Below are positions 1 to 6,288 of a stretch of 6,971 nucleotides of DNA, one piece after another. The stretch lies in the NCBI GenBank assembly GCA_003557805.1, contig PWNY01000028.1, forward strand, positions 1-6,971, written 5' to 3'. The stretch's first letter is position 1. Each line of letters begins with the position of its first letter. The position numbers were made by a program, and so were the translations under genes. The notes beneath the pieces are model-generated. The model searched no databases. It saw only the letters and a list, made by a program, of their open reading frames with translations, and was not told the DNA's origin. This DNA is from Bacteroidales bacterium (GTDB taxonomy: Bacteria; Bacteroidota; Bacteroidia; Bacteroidales; UBA7960).

Positions 1-266
1 CGATCAAACCATTAGCTGACCGGGTTCTTGTAGAACCGGCCCCGGCAGAGGAAAAAACCTCAGGTGGTATTATAATACCGGACACCGCAAAAGAAAAACC
101 CCAGATGGGAACAGTAGTTGCAGTTGGTGACGGTACAAAGGACAATCCGGTAACAGTCAAGGTAGGTGACAAGGTATTGTACGGCAAATATGCCGGTACA
201 GAATTGACCCACGATGGCAAGGATTACCTCATAATGCGTGAATCAGACATTTATGCCGTTGTGTAA
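1..266 (+). CDS. groES: Co-chaperonin GroES (Hsp10), 5' end cut off by the window
   Basis: GroES forms the seven-subunit lid of the GroEL folding chamber in the cytoplasm. The reading frame enters at base 3 and gives 87 residues before the TAA at 264-266. The first visible residues, IKPLADRVLVEP, are the classic GroES N-terminus, so only a few codons are missing (full length is usually 90-100 residues). The mobile loop that docks on the GroEL apical domain is visible at residues 16-34, with its hydrophobic contact tripeptide III at 23-25 inside GGIIIPD. The core follows (MGTVVAVGDG, VKVGDKVLYGKYAGTE) and the end is YLIMRESDIYAVV. groEL follows after 46 nt with no terminator between them, which is the standard groESL operon. 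The operon promoter and any heat-shock operator such as CIRCE lie left of the window and cannot be assessed. Identification is secure; only the start is missing. Confidence 0.97.
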   Translation, partial: IKPLADRVLVEPAPAEEKTSGGIIIPDTAKEKPQMGTVVAVGDGTKDNPVTVKVGDKVLYGKYAGTELTHDGKDYLIMRESDIYAVV

Positions 267-312
267 CATCGTGAACTCAAGTATTTAACAAACAAATAAA
301 AATTAGAATGTC

Positions 313-1950
313 ATGGCTAAAGAGATAACCTTTAACCTGGAAGCGAGAAACGCTTTGAAAAAAGGTGTTGATAAAATGTCAAACGCAGTTAAGGTAACAT
401 TGGGCCCTAAAGGTCGCAATGTCATCATGGATAAGAAATTCGGGGCCCCGGTCATTTCAAAGGACGGAGTTACTGTTGCAAAGGAGATTGAACTGGAAGA
501 CCCGGTTGAGAACATGGGTGCCCAGATGGTAAAGGAAGTGGCCAGCAAAACTGCTGATGTTGCCGGTGACGGTACAACCACGGCAACAGTGCTTGCCCAG
601 TCAATCATTCACAGTGGCCTTAAGAATGTTGCAGCCGGTGCTAACCCGATGGACCTAAAACGCGGTATTGACAAAGCAGTACAGGAGGTAATTAAAAACC
701 TTCGCAAACAATCCAAAGAGGTCGGAGACAGCATAGAGAAGATCGAGCAGGTAGCATCAATTTCTGCAAATAACGACATTTCGATAGGCAAGCTCATTGC
801 TGAGGCGATGTCAAAGGTTAAAAAAGAGGGTGTTATCACCATTGAAGAAGCAAAAGGAACCGAAACCAGCGTACAGGTGGTTGAGGGAATGCAGTTCGAC
901 CGTGGCTATATAAGCCCCTATTTCGTTACTGACACCGAAAAGATGGAAACGGTCTTCGAAGATCCATACATCCTTATATATGACAAGAAGATCAGCACGA
1001 TGAAGGACTTTCTGCCGGTACTGGAAAAAGTGGTTCAGTCAGGCAAGCCCCTTCTTATCATTGCCGAGGATGTTGACGGTGAAGCACTGGCAACTCTTGT
1101 TGTAAACAAACTTCGCGGATCTCTCAAGATCGCTGCAGTTAAGGCACCCGGATTCGGTGATCGCCGCAAGGCAATGCTTGAAGATATAGCTATACTCACA
1201 GGCGGAACTGTTATAAGTGAGGAACAGGGCTACAAGCTCGAAAACGCAGACCTTTCCCACCTAGGTACAGCTGAAAAAATTACTATAGACAAGGACAACA
1301 CAACCATAGTAAGCGGAAAAGGTGACAAGGAAAACATCAAGGCCCGCATCAACCAGATAAAGGCCCAGATGGAAAACACAACAAGCGACTATGACAGGGA
1401 GAAACTCCAGGAGCGCCTGGCCAAGCTTGCCGGTGGTGTTGCCGTACTCTATGTGGGTGCAGCAAGTGAAGTTGAGATGAAGGAGAAGAAAGACCGCTTT
1501 GACGATGCCCTGCACGCAACCCGCGCGGCAGTGGAGGAAGGCATAGTTCCCGGAGGAGGAATTGCCTATATCCGCTCACTTGAGGCACTGGTAAAGTTCA
1601 AGGGAGACAACGCGGACGAAAATACAGGAATAGACATAATACGCAGGGCACTCGAAGAGCCGCTTCGTTTGATCGTTGAAAATGCCGGTATTGAGGGATC
1701 AATTGTCGTGCAAAAGGTCAAGGAAGGCAAGAACGACTTCGGGTTTAACGCCCGCACCGATAAGTATGAAAATCTCTATGAGGCAGGCGTTATAGACCCG
1801 ACAAAGGTTACCCGTGTAGCTCTGGAGAATGCTGCCTCAATAGCTGGCATGCTGCTTACAACCGAATGCGTGCTCGCCGATATCCCGGAAGAAAAACCGG
1901 ATGCCCCGCCAATGAACCCTGGAATGGGCGGAATGGGCGGAATGATGTAA
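313..1950 (+). CDS. groEL: Chaperonin GroEL (Hsp60), complete
   Basis: This is the ATP-driven 60-kDa chaperonin subunit. Two seven-subunit rings enclose unfolded cytoplasmic proteins under the GroES lid. The 545-residue length matches the family. The equatorial ATP site is intact: TLGPKGRNV at 29-37, D51 in KDGVTVAKE, GDGTTTATV at 85-93 with D86, the hydrolysis aspartate D398 in DDALHATRAAVEEG, and the PGGG loop at 413-416. The apical domain spans roughly 190-375. The C-terminal tail carries the usual Gly-Met repeats (GMGGMGGMM), which project into the cavity. The ATG at 313 gives the canonical MAKEITFN start. An ATG five bases upstream is out of frame. No Shine-Dalgarno sequence is visible, only an A-rich leader, as is common in Bacteroidota. 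It is co-transcribed with groES and ends just before the terminator at 1979. Nothing suggests a divergent paralog. Confidence 0.99.
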   Translation: MAKEITFNLEARNALKKGVDKMSNAVKVTLGPKGRNVIMDKKFGAPVISKDGVTVAKEIELEDPVENMGAQMVKEVASKTADVAGDGTTTATVLAQSIIHSGLKNVAAGANPMDLKRGIDKAVQEVIKNLRKQSKEVGDSIEKIEQVASISANNDISIGKLIAEAMSKVKKEGVITIEEAKGTETSVQVVEGMQFDRGYISPYFVTDTEKMETVFEDPYILIYDKKISTMKDFLPVLEKVVQSGKPLLIIAEDVDGEALATLVVNKLRGSLKIAAVKAPGFGDRRKAMLEDIAILTGGTVISEEQGYKLENADLSHLGTAEKITIDKDNTTIVSGKGDKENIKARINQIKAQMENTTSDYDREKLQERLAKLAGGVAVLYVGAASEVEMKEKKDRFDDALHATRAAVEEGIVPGGGIAYIRSLEALVKFKGDNADENTGIDIIRRALEEPLRLIVENAGIEGSIVVQKVKEGKNDFGFNARTDKYENLYEAGVIDPTKVTRVALENAASIAGMLLTTECVLADIPEEKPDAPPMNPGMGGMGGMM

Positions 1951-1978
1951 TCATACCAACCAAATATATACATCATGA

Positions 1979-2011
1979 GCGAAGCGGCCCCAGGGCCGTT
2001 TCGCTTTTTTT
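1979..2011 (+). terminator. Rho-independent terminator of the groESL operon
   Basis: An 11-bp stem pairs 1979-1989 with 1994-2004. It contains one G-T wobble (1984 with 1999), is GC-rich at the top, and has a four-base loop CCAG. A run of seven T (2005-2011) follows directly. It begins 28 nt after the groEL stop codon. The T-run overlaps the stop codon of the convergent lipoprotein gene (TAA on the minus strand, 2012-2010). Read on the minus strand, the same hairpin follows that gene's stop but has only mixed A/T sequence after it, so termination from that side would be weaker. Confidence 0.9.
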
Positions 2012-2420
2012 ATTCTTTCAGGGTCATCTCGGCCTCCAGCCGGTCAAAAAAATAACTCTCTCCCGGCAGGGATCTTACTGTGTATTCAAGGGATATAATG
2101 CTGCCACTCAGTACACCCTGACCCTCAAACTCAAAAATATTATGCTGCTGGGGGAATATATAAAGTTCATTGCCTTCAACCGAAGCTGAAACATCAACAT
2201 CGAAATTGTAGAAATTTGAAATGATCAACCCATCTTCAGTATCCATGTCCTTTCTTATCCTTACCTGGTAGTCTTCCCTTACTGCAAAGGTCTCCAGGCT
2301 CTGCTCCCTTACCTCATAACGGCCTGTAAATTTGTTGCGTTCATCATCGTCATCCCTGGAGCATGATACCGCCAATGGCGCTATAAATGCAAGTATTATG
2401 ATAAGTTTGGCATTGTTCAT
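2010..2420 (-). CDS. Small lipoprotein, possibly surface-exposed, function unknown
   Basis: This 136-residue protein has a lipoprotein signal peptide: N-terminal MNNAK, a hydrophobic run at 6-18, and a lipobox-like AVSC with the lipidated cysteine at residue 20. The sequence right after it, SRDDDDE, is strongly acidic. It resembles the lipoprotein export signal known in Bacteroidota (cysteine, one residue, a basic residue, then acidic residues), which sends lipoproteins to the outer leaflet of the outer membrane. The mature part of about 117 residues is rich in alternating hydrophobic and polar residues. It includes LIISNFYNFDVDVSASVEGN and later GVLSGSIISLEYTV, a pattern I associate with small all-beta lipoproteins of this phylum. 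No catalytic motif is visible. It lies 33 nt downstream of the DUF3108 gene on the same strand, with no clear promoter or terminator between, so it is probably the last gene of the leuS unit. The gene looks real; no function is assigned. Confidence 0.85.
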   Translation of the reverse strand: MNNAKLIIILAFIAPLAVSCSRDDDDERNKFTGRYEVREQSLETFAVREDYQVRIRKDMDTEDGLIISNFYNFDVDVSASVEGNELYIFPQQHNIFEFEGQGVLSGSIISLEYTVRSLPGESYFFDRLEAEMTLKE

Positions 2421-2453
2421 ATTTTCAGGTTTTTGATAATCGTTAATATCCCG

Positions 2454-3317
2454 TCATGGTATGAATGAGGTGACCGAGTTCCGTAACCCCCCGAACTCAA
2501 CCAGGTCAAGTCTTGCCCTTCCAACTACAAGGCCTGACTCGGCCCTCACAGGCATTTTGTTCTTGTCATCCGATATCCACAGGGTCATGGGATATGGCTG
2601 GCTGAAAACAGCACCCTCTAGCACCTGGGGTTTGAACCTGAGGGTGTTGAAGGTGCCCAGGCTTGTGGTTATCTGTTCACGGCCTTCAAAAAGTATACGG
2701 CTCACATAAACTGTGTCCCGGTGGAAAAGCTCAAGCTCGAATGAGTCACCGGGCCTGGCTGACTCAACATCGAAAGTACGCGCATAATAGAAGGCTGAAA
2801 TTATATCCTGGACGAAGGGAGAGGTATGCACCACGGTGTCCGGAGTTGTAGCTGTGCTGTTTTCAAGGTCGAACCAGATATCGGCATTCCTTCTGTACCT
2901 GCCCTCACGTATGGTCTTATAAAACCTAACCGGGGCAACGTACTCTTCTTGCAGGTATGATTCATAAAGGTTTTCCACGGTGAAAAACCAGTTAAAGACA
3001 CCCCGGGTGTTTGCCTGCCCGACAATCTTCATGGTAGGCTGGCCCCCCACCATGACCCTTTCCGGAAGAATGCGGAGTGAAGCCTCCCCGGCAGTAACGT
3101 TGCCGGTAACACGGCTGTAGTACATTGCACGGAACACGAACACCTCTCCCCTTCCAAATGCGGTGTTTTCAACTTGTCTCTCAGGCTGCTGGCTATTGAG
3201 GGGACCTGACCAGGCCAAAAGCCCGGCAGTTATAACAAAAAGCAGCAGGGGGACCGTAACCCCCCAGAACCATCTTCGCAAATCCGGGGTAAAAACAAGA
3301 GGTCTTACGCCACTCAT
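2454..3317 (-). CDS. DUF3108-family envelope protein
   Basis: This 287-residue protein starts with a basic segment (RR at 14-15) and a hydrophobic stretch at about 18-36 (VTVPLLLFVITAGLLAW). That stretch is either an uncleaved membrane anchor or an uncleaved-looking signal peptide, so the rest should sit in the periplasm or at the outer membrane. Residues about 56-276 match what I know of DUF3108 proteins: an opening GEVFVFRAMYYSRVTGNVTAGEA, a central PFVQDIISAFYYAR, then LGTFNTLRFKPQV and the closing LWISDDKNKMPVR before a last beta segment. The biochemical role of this domain is not established. Its ATG lies 4 nt after the leuS stop codon with no Shine-Dalgarno sequence, suggesting co-transcription and possibly translational coupling with leuS. 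The small lipoprotein gene follows after 33 nt. Family assignment is by motif recall and is fairly confident. Confidence 0.88.
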   Translation of the reverse strand: MSGVRPLVFTPDLRRWFWGVTVPLLLFVITAGLLAWSGPLNSQQPERQVENTAFGRGEVFVFRAMYYSRVTGNVTAGEASLRILPERVMVGGQPTMKIVGQANTRGVFNWFFTVENLYESYLQEEYVAPVRFYKTIREGRYRRNADIWFDLENSTATTPDTVVHTSPFVQDIISAFYYARTFDVESARPGDSFELELFHRDTVYVSRILFEGREQITTSLGTFNTLRFKPQVLEGAVFSQPYPMTLWISDDKNKMPVRAESGLVVGRARLDLVEFGGLRNSVTSFIP

Positions 3318-3321
3318 ATTG

Positions 3322-6084
3322 TCATACCACTATATTTACAATCCTTCCGGGAACGACAATCACCTTTCTGGGACTCTGGCCTTTAAGCCATTTTTCAGCC
3401 TCCGGGGATTCAAGTACGGCCTTTTCAACCTCCTCCTTGCTGCTGCCGGCCGGGAGCTCCATCTTGAACCTTGTCTTCCCGTTAAAGGAAACGGGATAAA
3501 GTACTTTTTCGTCTGTCACAAGTTCACTATCCCACTCCGGAAAGCCTGCAAGCGCCACACTCTCCTGGTTTCCAAGCAGGTTCCAGAGCTCTTCACCTAT
3601 ATGAGGGGCAAAGGAGGAGACCATTATGCTGAGCGGCTCAAGGATCTCCCTTTTATTGCAGCCCAGGTCCGTCAGTTCATTCACGCAGACCATAAAGGCA
3701 CTCACGGCAGTGTTGAACGAAAACCTTTCGATGTCCTCACTAACCTTTTTTATGCACTTGTGAAGGGTTTTCAGCTCCTGCTCCGAGGGCGCATCTTCCG
3801 ATATACAGGGTCTGTTGTCCCTGTCGTGAAACAGCCGCCAGAGCTTCCTGATAAACCTGAAGACCCCTTCAATACCGTTGGTGTCCCATGGTTTGGCCTG
3901 TTCTACAGGCCCCAGGAACATTTCATAAAGACGCAGCGTATCGGCGCCGTATTTCTCTATCAGGTCATCCGGGTTCACGACATTGTGGAATGACTTGGAC
4001 ATCTTCTCAACTTCCCAGCCACATATGTATTTCCCGTTCTCCAGGACAAATTCGGCATCCCGGTATTCCGGGTTCCACTTCTTGAATGCCTCTATGTCAA
4101 GAGTATCATTGTCGACAATGTTAACATCAACATGTATGGGTATTGTATCGTAGCTCTCTTTAAGTCCGTGCGAGATAAAACGGTTCACGCCCTTCTGCCT
4201 GTAGACAAAATTTGACCTGCCCTGTATCATCCCCTGGTTTATAAGCTTTTTAAACGGTTCATCCTCTACCACCACGCCAATATCAAAAAGAAACTTGTTC
4301 CAGAAACGCGAATAAATCAGGTGCCCTGTAGCATGTTCAGCGCCGCCAACATAGAGGTCAACGTTCTGCCAGTATTCTACAGCCTCCCTGGAAACCAATT
4401 CATCATCGTTGCGTGGATCCATGTAACGTATGTAGTATGCACTCGAACCGGCAAACCCGGGCATTGTATTGCACTCAAGCGGGTAACCATCACCTGTTTC
4501 CCAGTTCTTTGCCCTTGCCAGCGGGGGCTCACCACTCTCCGTAGGCAGGTATTTGTCGACAGGGGGCAGTTCAAGCGGCAGTCCGGATTCAGGCAGCACA
4601 TATGGTATACCATCCTTGTAATATACCGGGAAAGGTTCTCCCCAGTACCTCTGGCGGCTGAATATAGCATCCCTCAGGCGATAGTTAACCCTTGCCTCAC
4701 CTATACCTTTACCTTCAAGCTTTTGTATGACCGCCTTTATTGCTGCCGGAACATCCATGCCATTAATAAAGCCGCTGTTTATTATTTTGCCATCCCCGTC
4801 ATATGCACCATCTGAGATATCCCCGCCTCCGCTTACAACTTCAACAACCGGCAGGCCAAAATGCTTTGCAAACAAATGGTCACGGCTGTCATGACCGGGA
4901 ACGGCCATTATGGCACCGGTGCCGTAACCGGCAAGAACATAGTCAGCAATGTACACGGGTATATCTTCACCGGTAAAGGGATGTACTGAATATGCACCGG
5001 TAAACTGCCCCGATACCACTTTAACCTCGGTCATCCTTTCCCTCTCAGATTTGTTTCCTGCCTTTTTTATGTACTCATCAACCTTCTCACGGTAATCACC
5101 GGTGGTGATCTTGCCTACCAGTTCATGTTCCGGGGCCAGGACCATGAATGTCGCACCGAAAATTGTGTCAGGCCTGGTGGTGAAAACCTCAATGCTTTCA
5201 TCGTGACCCTTCAGGGGGAAAAAGATCGTAGCTCCCTCTGACCGCCCTATCCAGTTCCTTTGAATATCCTTCAGTGAATCACTCCATTCAAGACCCTCAA
5301 GGCCATTAAGCAACCGTTCGGCGTATGCAGTTATACGCAAAAACCACTGTTTCATTCTTTTGCGTTCAACCGGATGTCCCCCCCTAACGGAATATCCCTC
5401 CTTTACCTCATCATTTGCCAGTACCGTTCCCAGCCTGGGGCACCAGTTAACAAAAGTATCTGACAAATAGGCAAGCCTGTAATTCATCAGCACATCCCTT
5501 CTCTTCCTTTCGTCCATCTTCATCCACTCAACTGCAGTGAAGTTCTCAACGGGGCCAGATGCAGCGTCAAGATCTATATTGCCGCATCTTGCAAACACCT
5601 TCTCAAGCTCAATAATGGGTTCAGCACGGTTTGTGCGGTTGTTATAGTAATGATTGAACAGCTGGATAAAGGTCCACTGCGTCCATTTATAATAGGAGGG
5701 ATCACATGTTCTTACCTCCCTGTCCCAGTCATAACTGAAACCGATCTTGTCAAGTTGCTCCCTGTATCTTTTTATATTGTTCTCTGTAGTAATTGCAGGA
5801 TGCTGGCCTGTTTGAATGGCGTATTGTTCCGCCGGCAGCCCGTAGGCATCATAACCCATGGGGTGGAGCACATTGAACCCCTTTTGCCTTTTGTACCTTG
5901 CATATATATCCGATGCAATATAACCAAGCGGGTGACCCACATGCAGCCCTGCCCCGGATGGGTAGGGGAACATGTCCAGCACATAGTATTTTGGCCTGTC
6001 AGGGTCAACTCTTACCCTGTAAGTCTTGTTCTCTTTCCAGTACTCCTGCCACCTCTTCTCGGTTTCTCTGAAGTTGTATTCCAT
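3322..6084 (-). CDS. leuS: Leucyl-tRNA synthetase, Bacteroidota type, complete
   Basis: This class I synthetase attaches leucine to tRNA-Leu in the cytoplasm, using ATP. In order: the HIGH-type signature HVGH at 48-51 (in PYPSGAGLHVGH); a first inserted region at about 150-205; NWCP at 213-216; the editing domain with TTRPDT at 302-307 and GHDSRD at 397-402, whose acidic residues are conserved for hydrolysis of mischarged tRNA; the catalytic-core motif SRQRYWGEP at 476-484; a leucine-specific insert before the KMSKS loop at 694-698; then the helical anticodon-binding and C-terminal domains to residue 920. It is longer than the roughly 860 residues of the E. coli enzyme because of the extra insertions. 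The insert text IPIHVDVNIV and KYICGWEVEKMSKS is typical of Bacteroidota. The zinc-knuckle cysteine pair after NWCP is absent. It is the first gene of a probable three-gene minus-strand unit. The start at 6084 gives the expected MEYNFRETEKRWQ N-terminus. Confidence 0.98.
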   Translation of the reverse strand: MEYNFRETEKRWQEYWKENKTYRVRVDPDRPKYYVLDMFPYPSGAGLHVGHPLGYIASDIYARYKRQKGFNVLHPMGYDAYGLPAEQYAIQTGQHPAITTENNIKRYREQLDKIGFSYDWDREVRTCDPSYYKWTQWTFIQLFNHYYNNRTNRAEPIIELEKVFARCGNIDLDAASGPVENFTAVEWMKMDERKRRDVLMNYRLAYLSDTFVNWCPRLGTVLANDEVKEGYSVRGGHPVERKRMKQWFLRITAYAERLLNGLEGLEWSDSLKDIQRNWIGRSEGATIFFPLKGHDESIEVFTTRPDTIFGATFMVLAPEHELVGKITTGDYREKVDEYIKKAGNKSERERMTEVKVVSGQFTGAYSVHPFTGEDIPVYIADYVLAGYGTGAIMAVPGHDSRDHLFAKHFGLPVVEVVSGGGDISDGAYDGDGKIINSGFINGMDVPAAIKAVIQKLEGKGIGEARVNYRLRDAIFSRQRYWGEPFPVYYKDGIPYVLPESGLPLELPPVDKYLPTESGEPPLARAKNWETGDGYPLECNTMPGFAGSSAYYIRYMDPRNDDELVSREAVEYWQNVDLYVGGAEHATGHLIYSRFWNKFLFDIGVVVEDEPFKKLINQGMIQGRSNFVYRQKGVNRFISHGLKESYDTIPIHVDVNIVDNDTLDIEAFKKWNPEYRDAEFVLENGKYICGWEVEKMSKSFHNVVNPDDLIEKYGADTLRLYEMFLGPVEQAKPWDTNGIEGVFRFIRKLWRLFHDRDNRPCISEDAPSEQELKTLHKCIKKVSEDIERFSFNTAVSAFMVCVNELTDLGCNKREILEPLSIMVSSFAPHIGEELWNLLGNQESVALAGFPEWDSELVTDEKVLYPVSFNGKTRFKMELPAGSSKEEVEKAVLESPEAEKWLKGQSPRKVIVVPGRIVNIVV

Positions 6085-6118
6085 TGTCTTTTCTGATATT
6101 TTTTAAGCCTCTGCGTAC

Positions 6119-6185
6119 CAGGATTGCCTGATAGTGCCATGCTTCTCAATGCAACTTCAGCTGCATTTTTCAGGCAAGGCTCCTG
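6119..6185 (-). promoter_or_regulatory. Nested inverted repeat in the leuS leader (possible RNA structure)
   Basis: The outer arms TTGCCTGA (6124-6131) and TCAGGCAA (6170-6177) are perfect reverse complements. They are extended by CAGGA (6119-6123) and TCCTG (6181-6185) with a three-base bulge (6178-6180). Inside lies a second hairpin with arms AATGCA (6148-6153) and TGCATT (6162-6167) around an 8-base loop. It sits 35-101 nt upstream of the leuS ATG, so it would be in the leader RNA if transcription starts to its right. No T-tract follows on either strand, so it is not a standard terminator. No T-box core sequence is seen. It could instead be a protein-binding site or chance. No leuS promoter could be identified with confidence. 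Confidence 0.4.
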
Positions 6186-6208
6186 TTGGCCCTTATTTGA
6201 CCTGCGAA

Positions 6209-6242
6209 TTTAGTAAAAGTTCCCTTTTTTATTGTATTTTTG
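6209..6242 (+). promoter_or_regulatory. Candidate Bacteroidota-type promoter for mutA
   Basis: TATTTTTG at 6235-6242 is an exact match to the TAnnTTTG consensus for the -7 element recognised by the primary sigma factor of Bacteroidota. An imperfect -33 element, TTTA in place of TTTG, lies at 6209-6212 with a 22-base spacer, close to the usual spacing. Transcription would start near 6248-6250, leaving a leader of about 40 nt before the ATG at 6289. The region is T-rich, so a chance match is possible. Confidence 0.45.
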
Positions 6243-6288
6243 GGGCGTTTTTACCATTCATATTTCCCGGAAAATAAAATATTTACTT

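Noticed and set aside
267..312. Separate promoter or terminator between groES and groEL
   Set aside because: The 46-nt gap is A-rich, with no hairpin and no TAnnTTTG element. It fits an internal operon spacer.
1915..1950. Short tandem repeat GGAATGGGC near the groEL end
   Set aside because: This is the normal Gly-Met-repeat tail of GroEL, not an independent repeat element.
1866..2189. 107-codon plus-strand frame overlapping the groEL 3' end, the terminator and the lipoprotein gene
   Set aside because: It would run through the strong terminator at 1979-2011 and overlap two real genes. The translation looks like a frame-shifted GroEL tail followed by antisense sequence.
3163..3993. 276-codon plus-strand open frame across the leuS / DUF3108 junction
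   Set aside because: It lies wholly antisense to two well-supported genes. Its translation has no recognisable domain, and its composition looks like the shadow of the opposite strand.
4321..4815. 164-codon plus-strand open frame inside leuS
   Set aside because: It is antisense to the conserved editing and catalytic region of leuS, with no family resemblance and no separate start context.
6015..6140. Minus-strand frame of about 42 codons starting at 6140 and overlapping the leuS start out of frame
   Set aside because: It is short, has a basic low-complexity translation after the leuS start, no ribosome-binding site and no recognisable family. It is likely chance.
6119..6185. T-box riboswitch or intrinsic terminator upstream of leuS
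   Set aside because: The T-box core sequence is not found, and no T-tract follows the hairpins on either strand.
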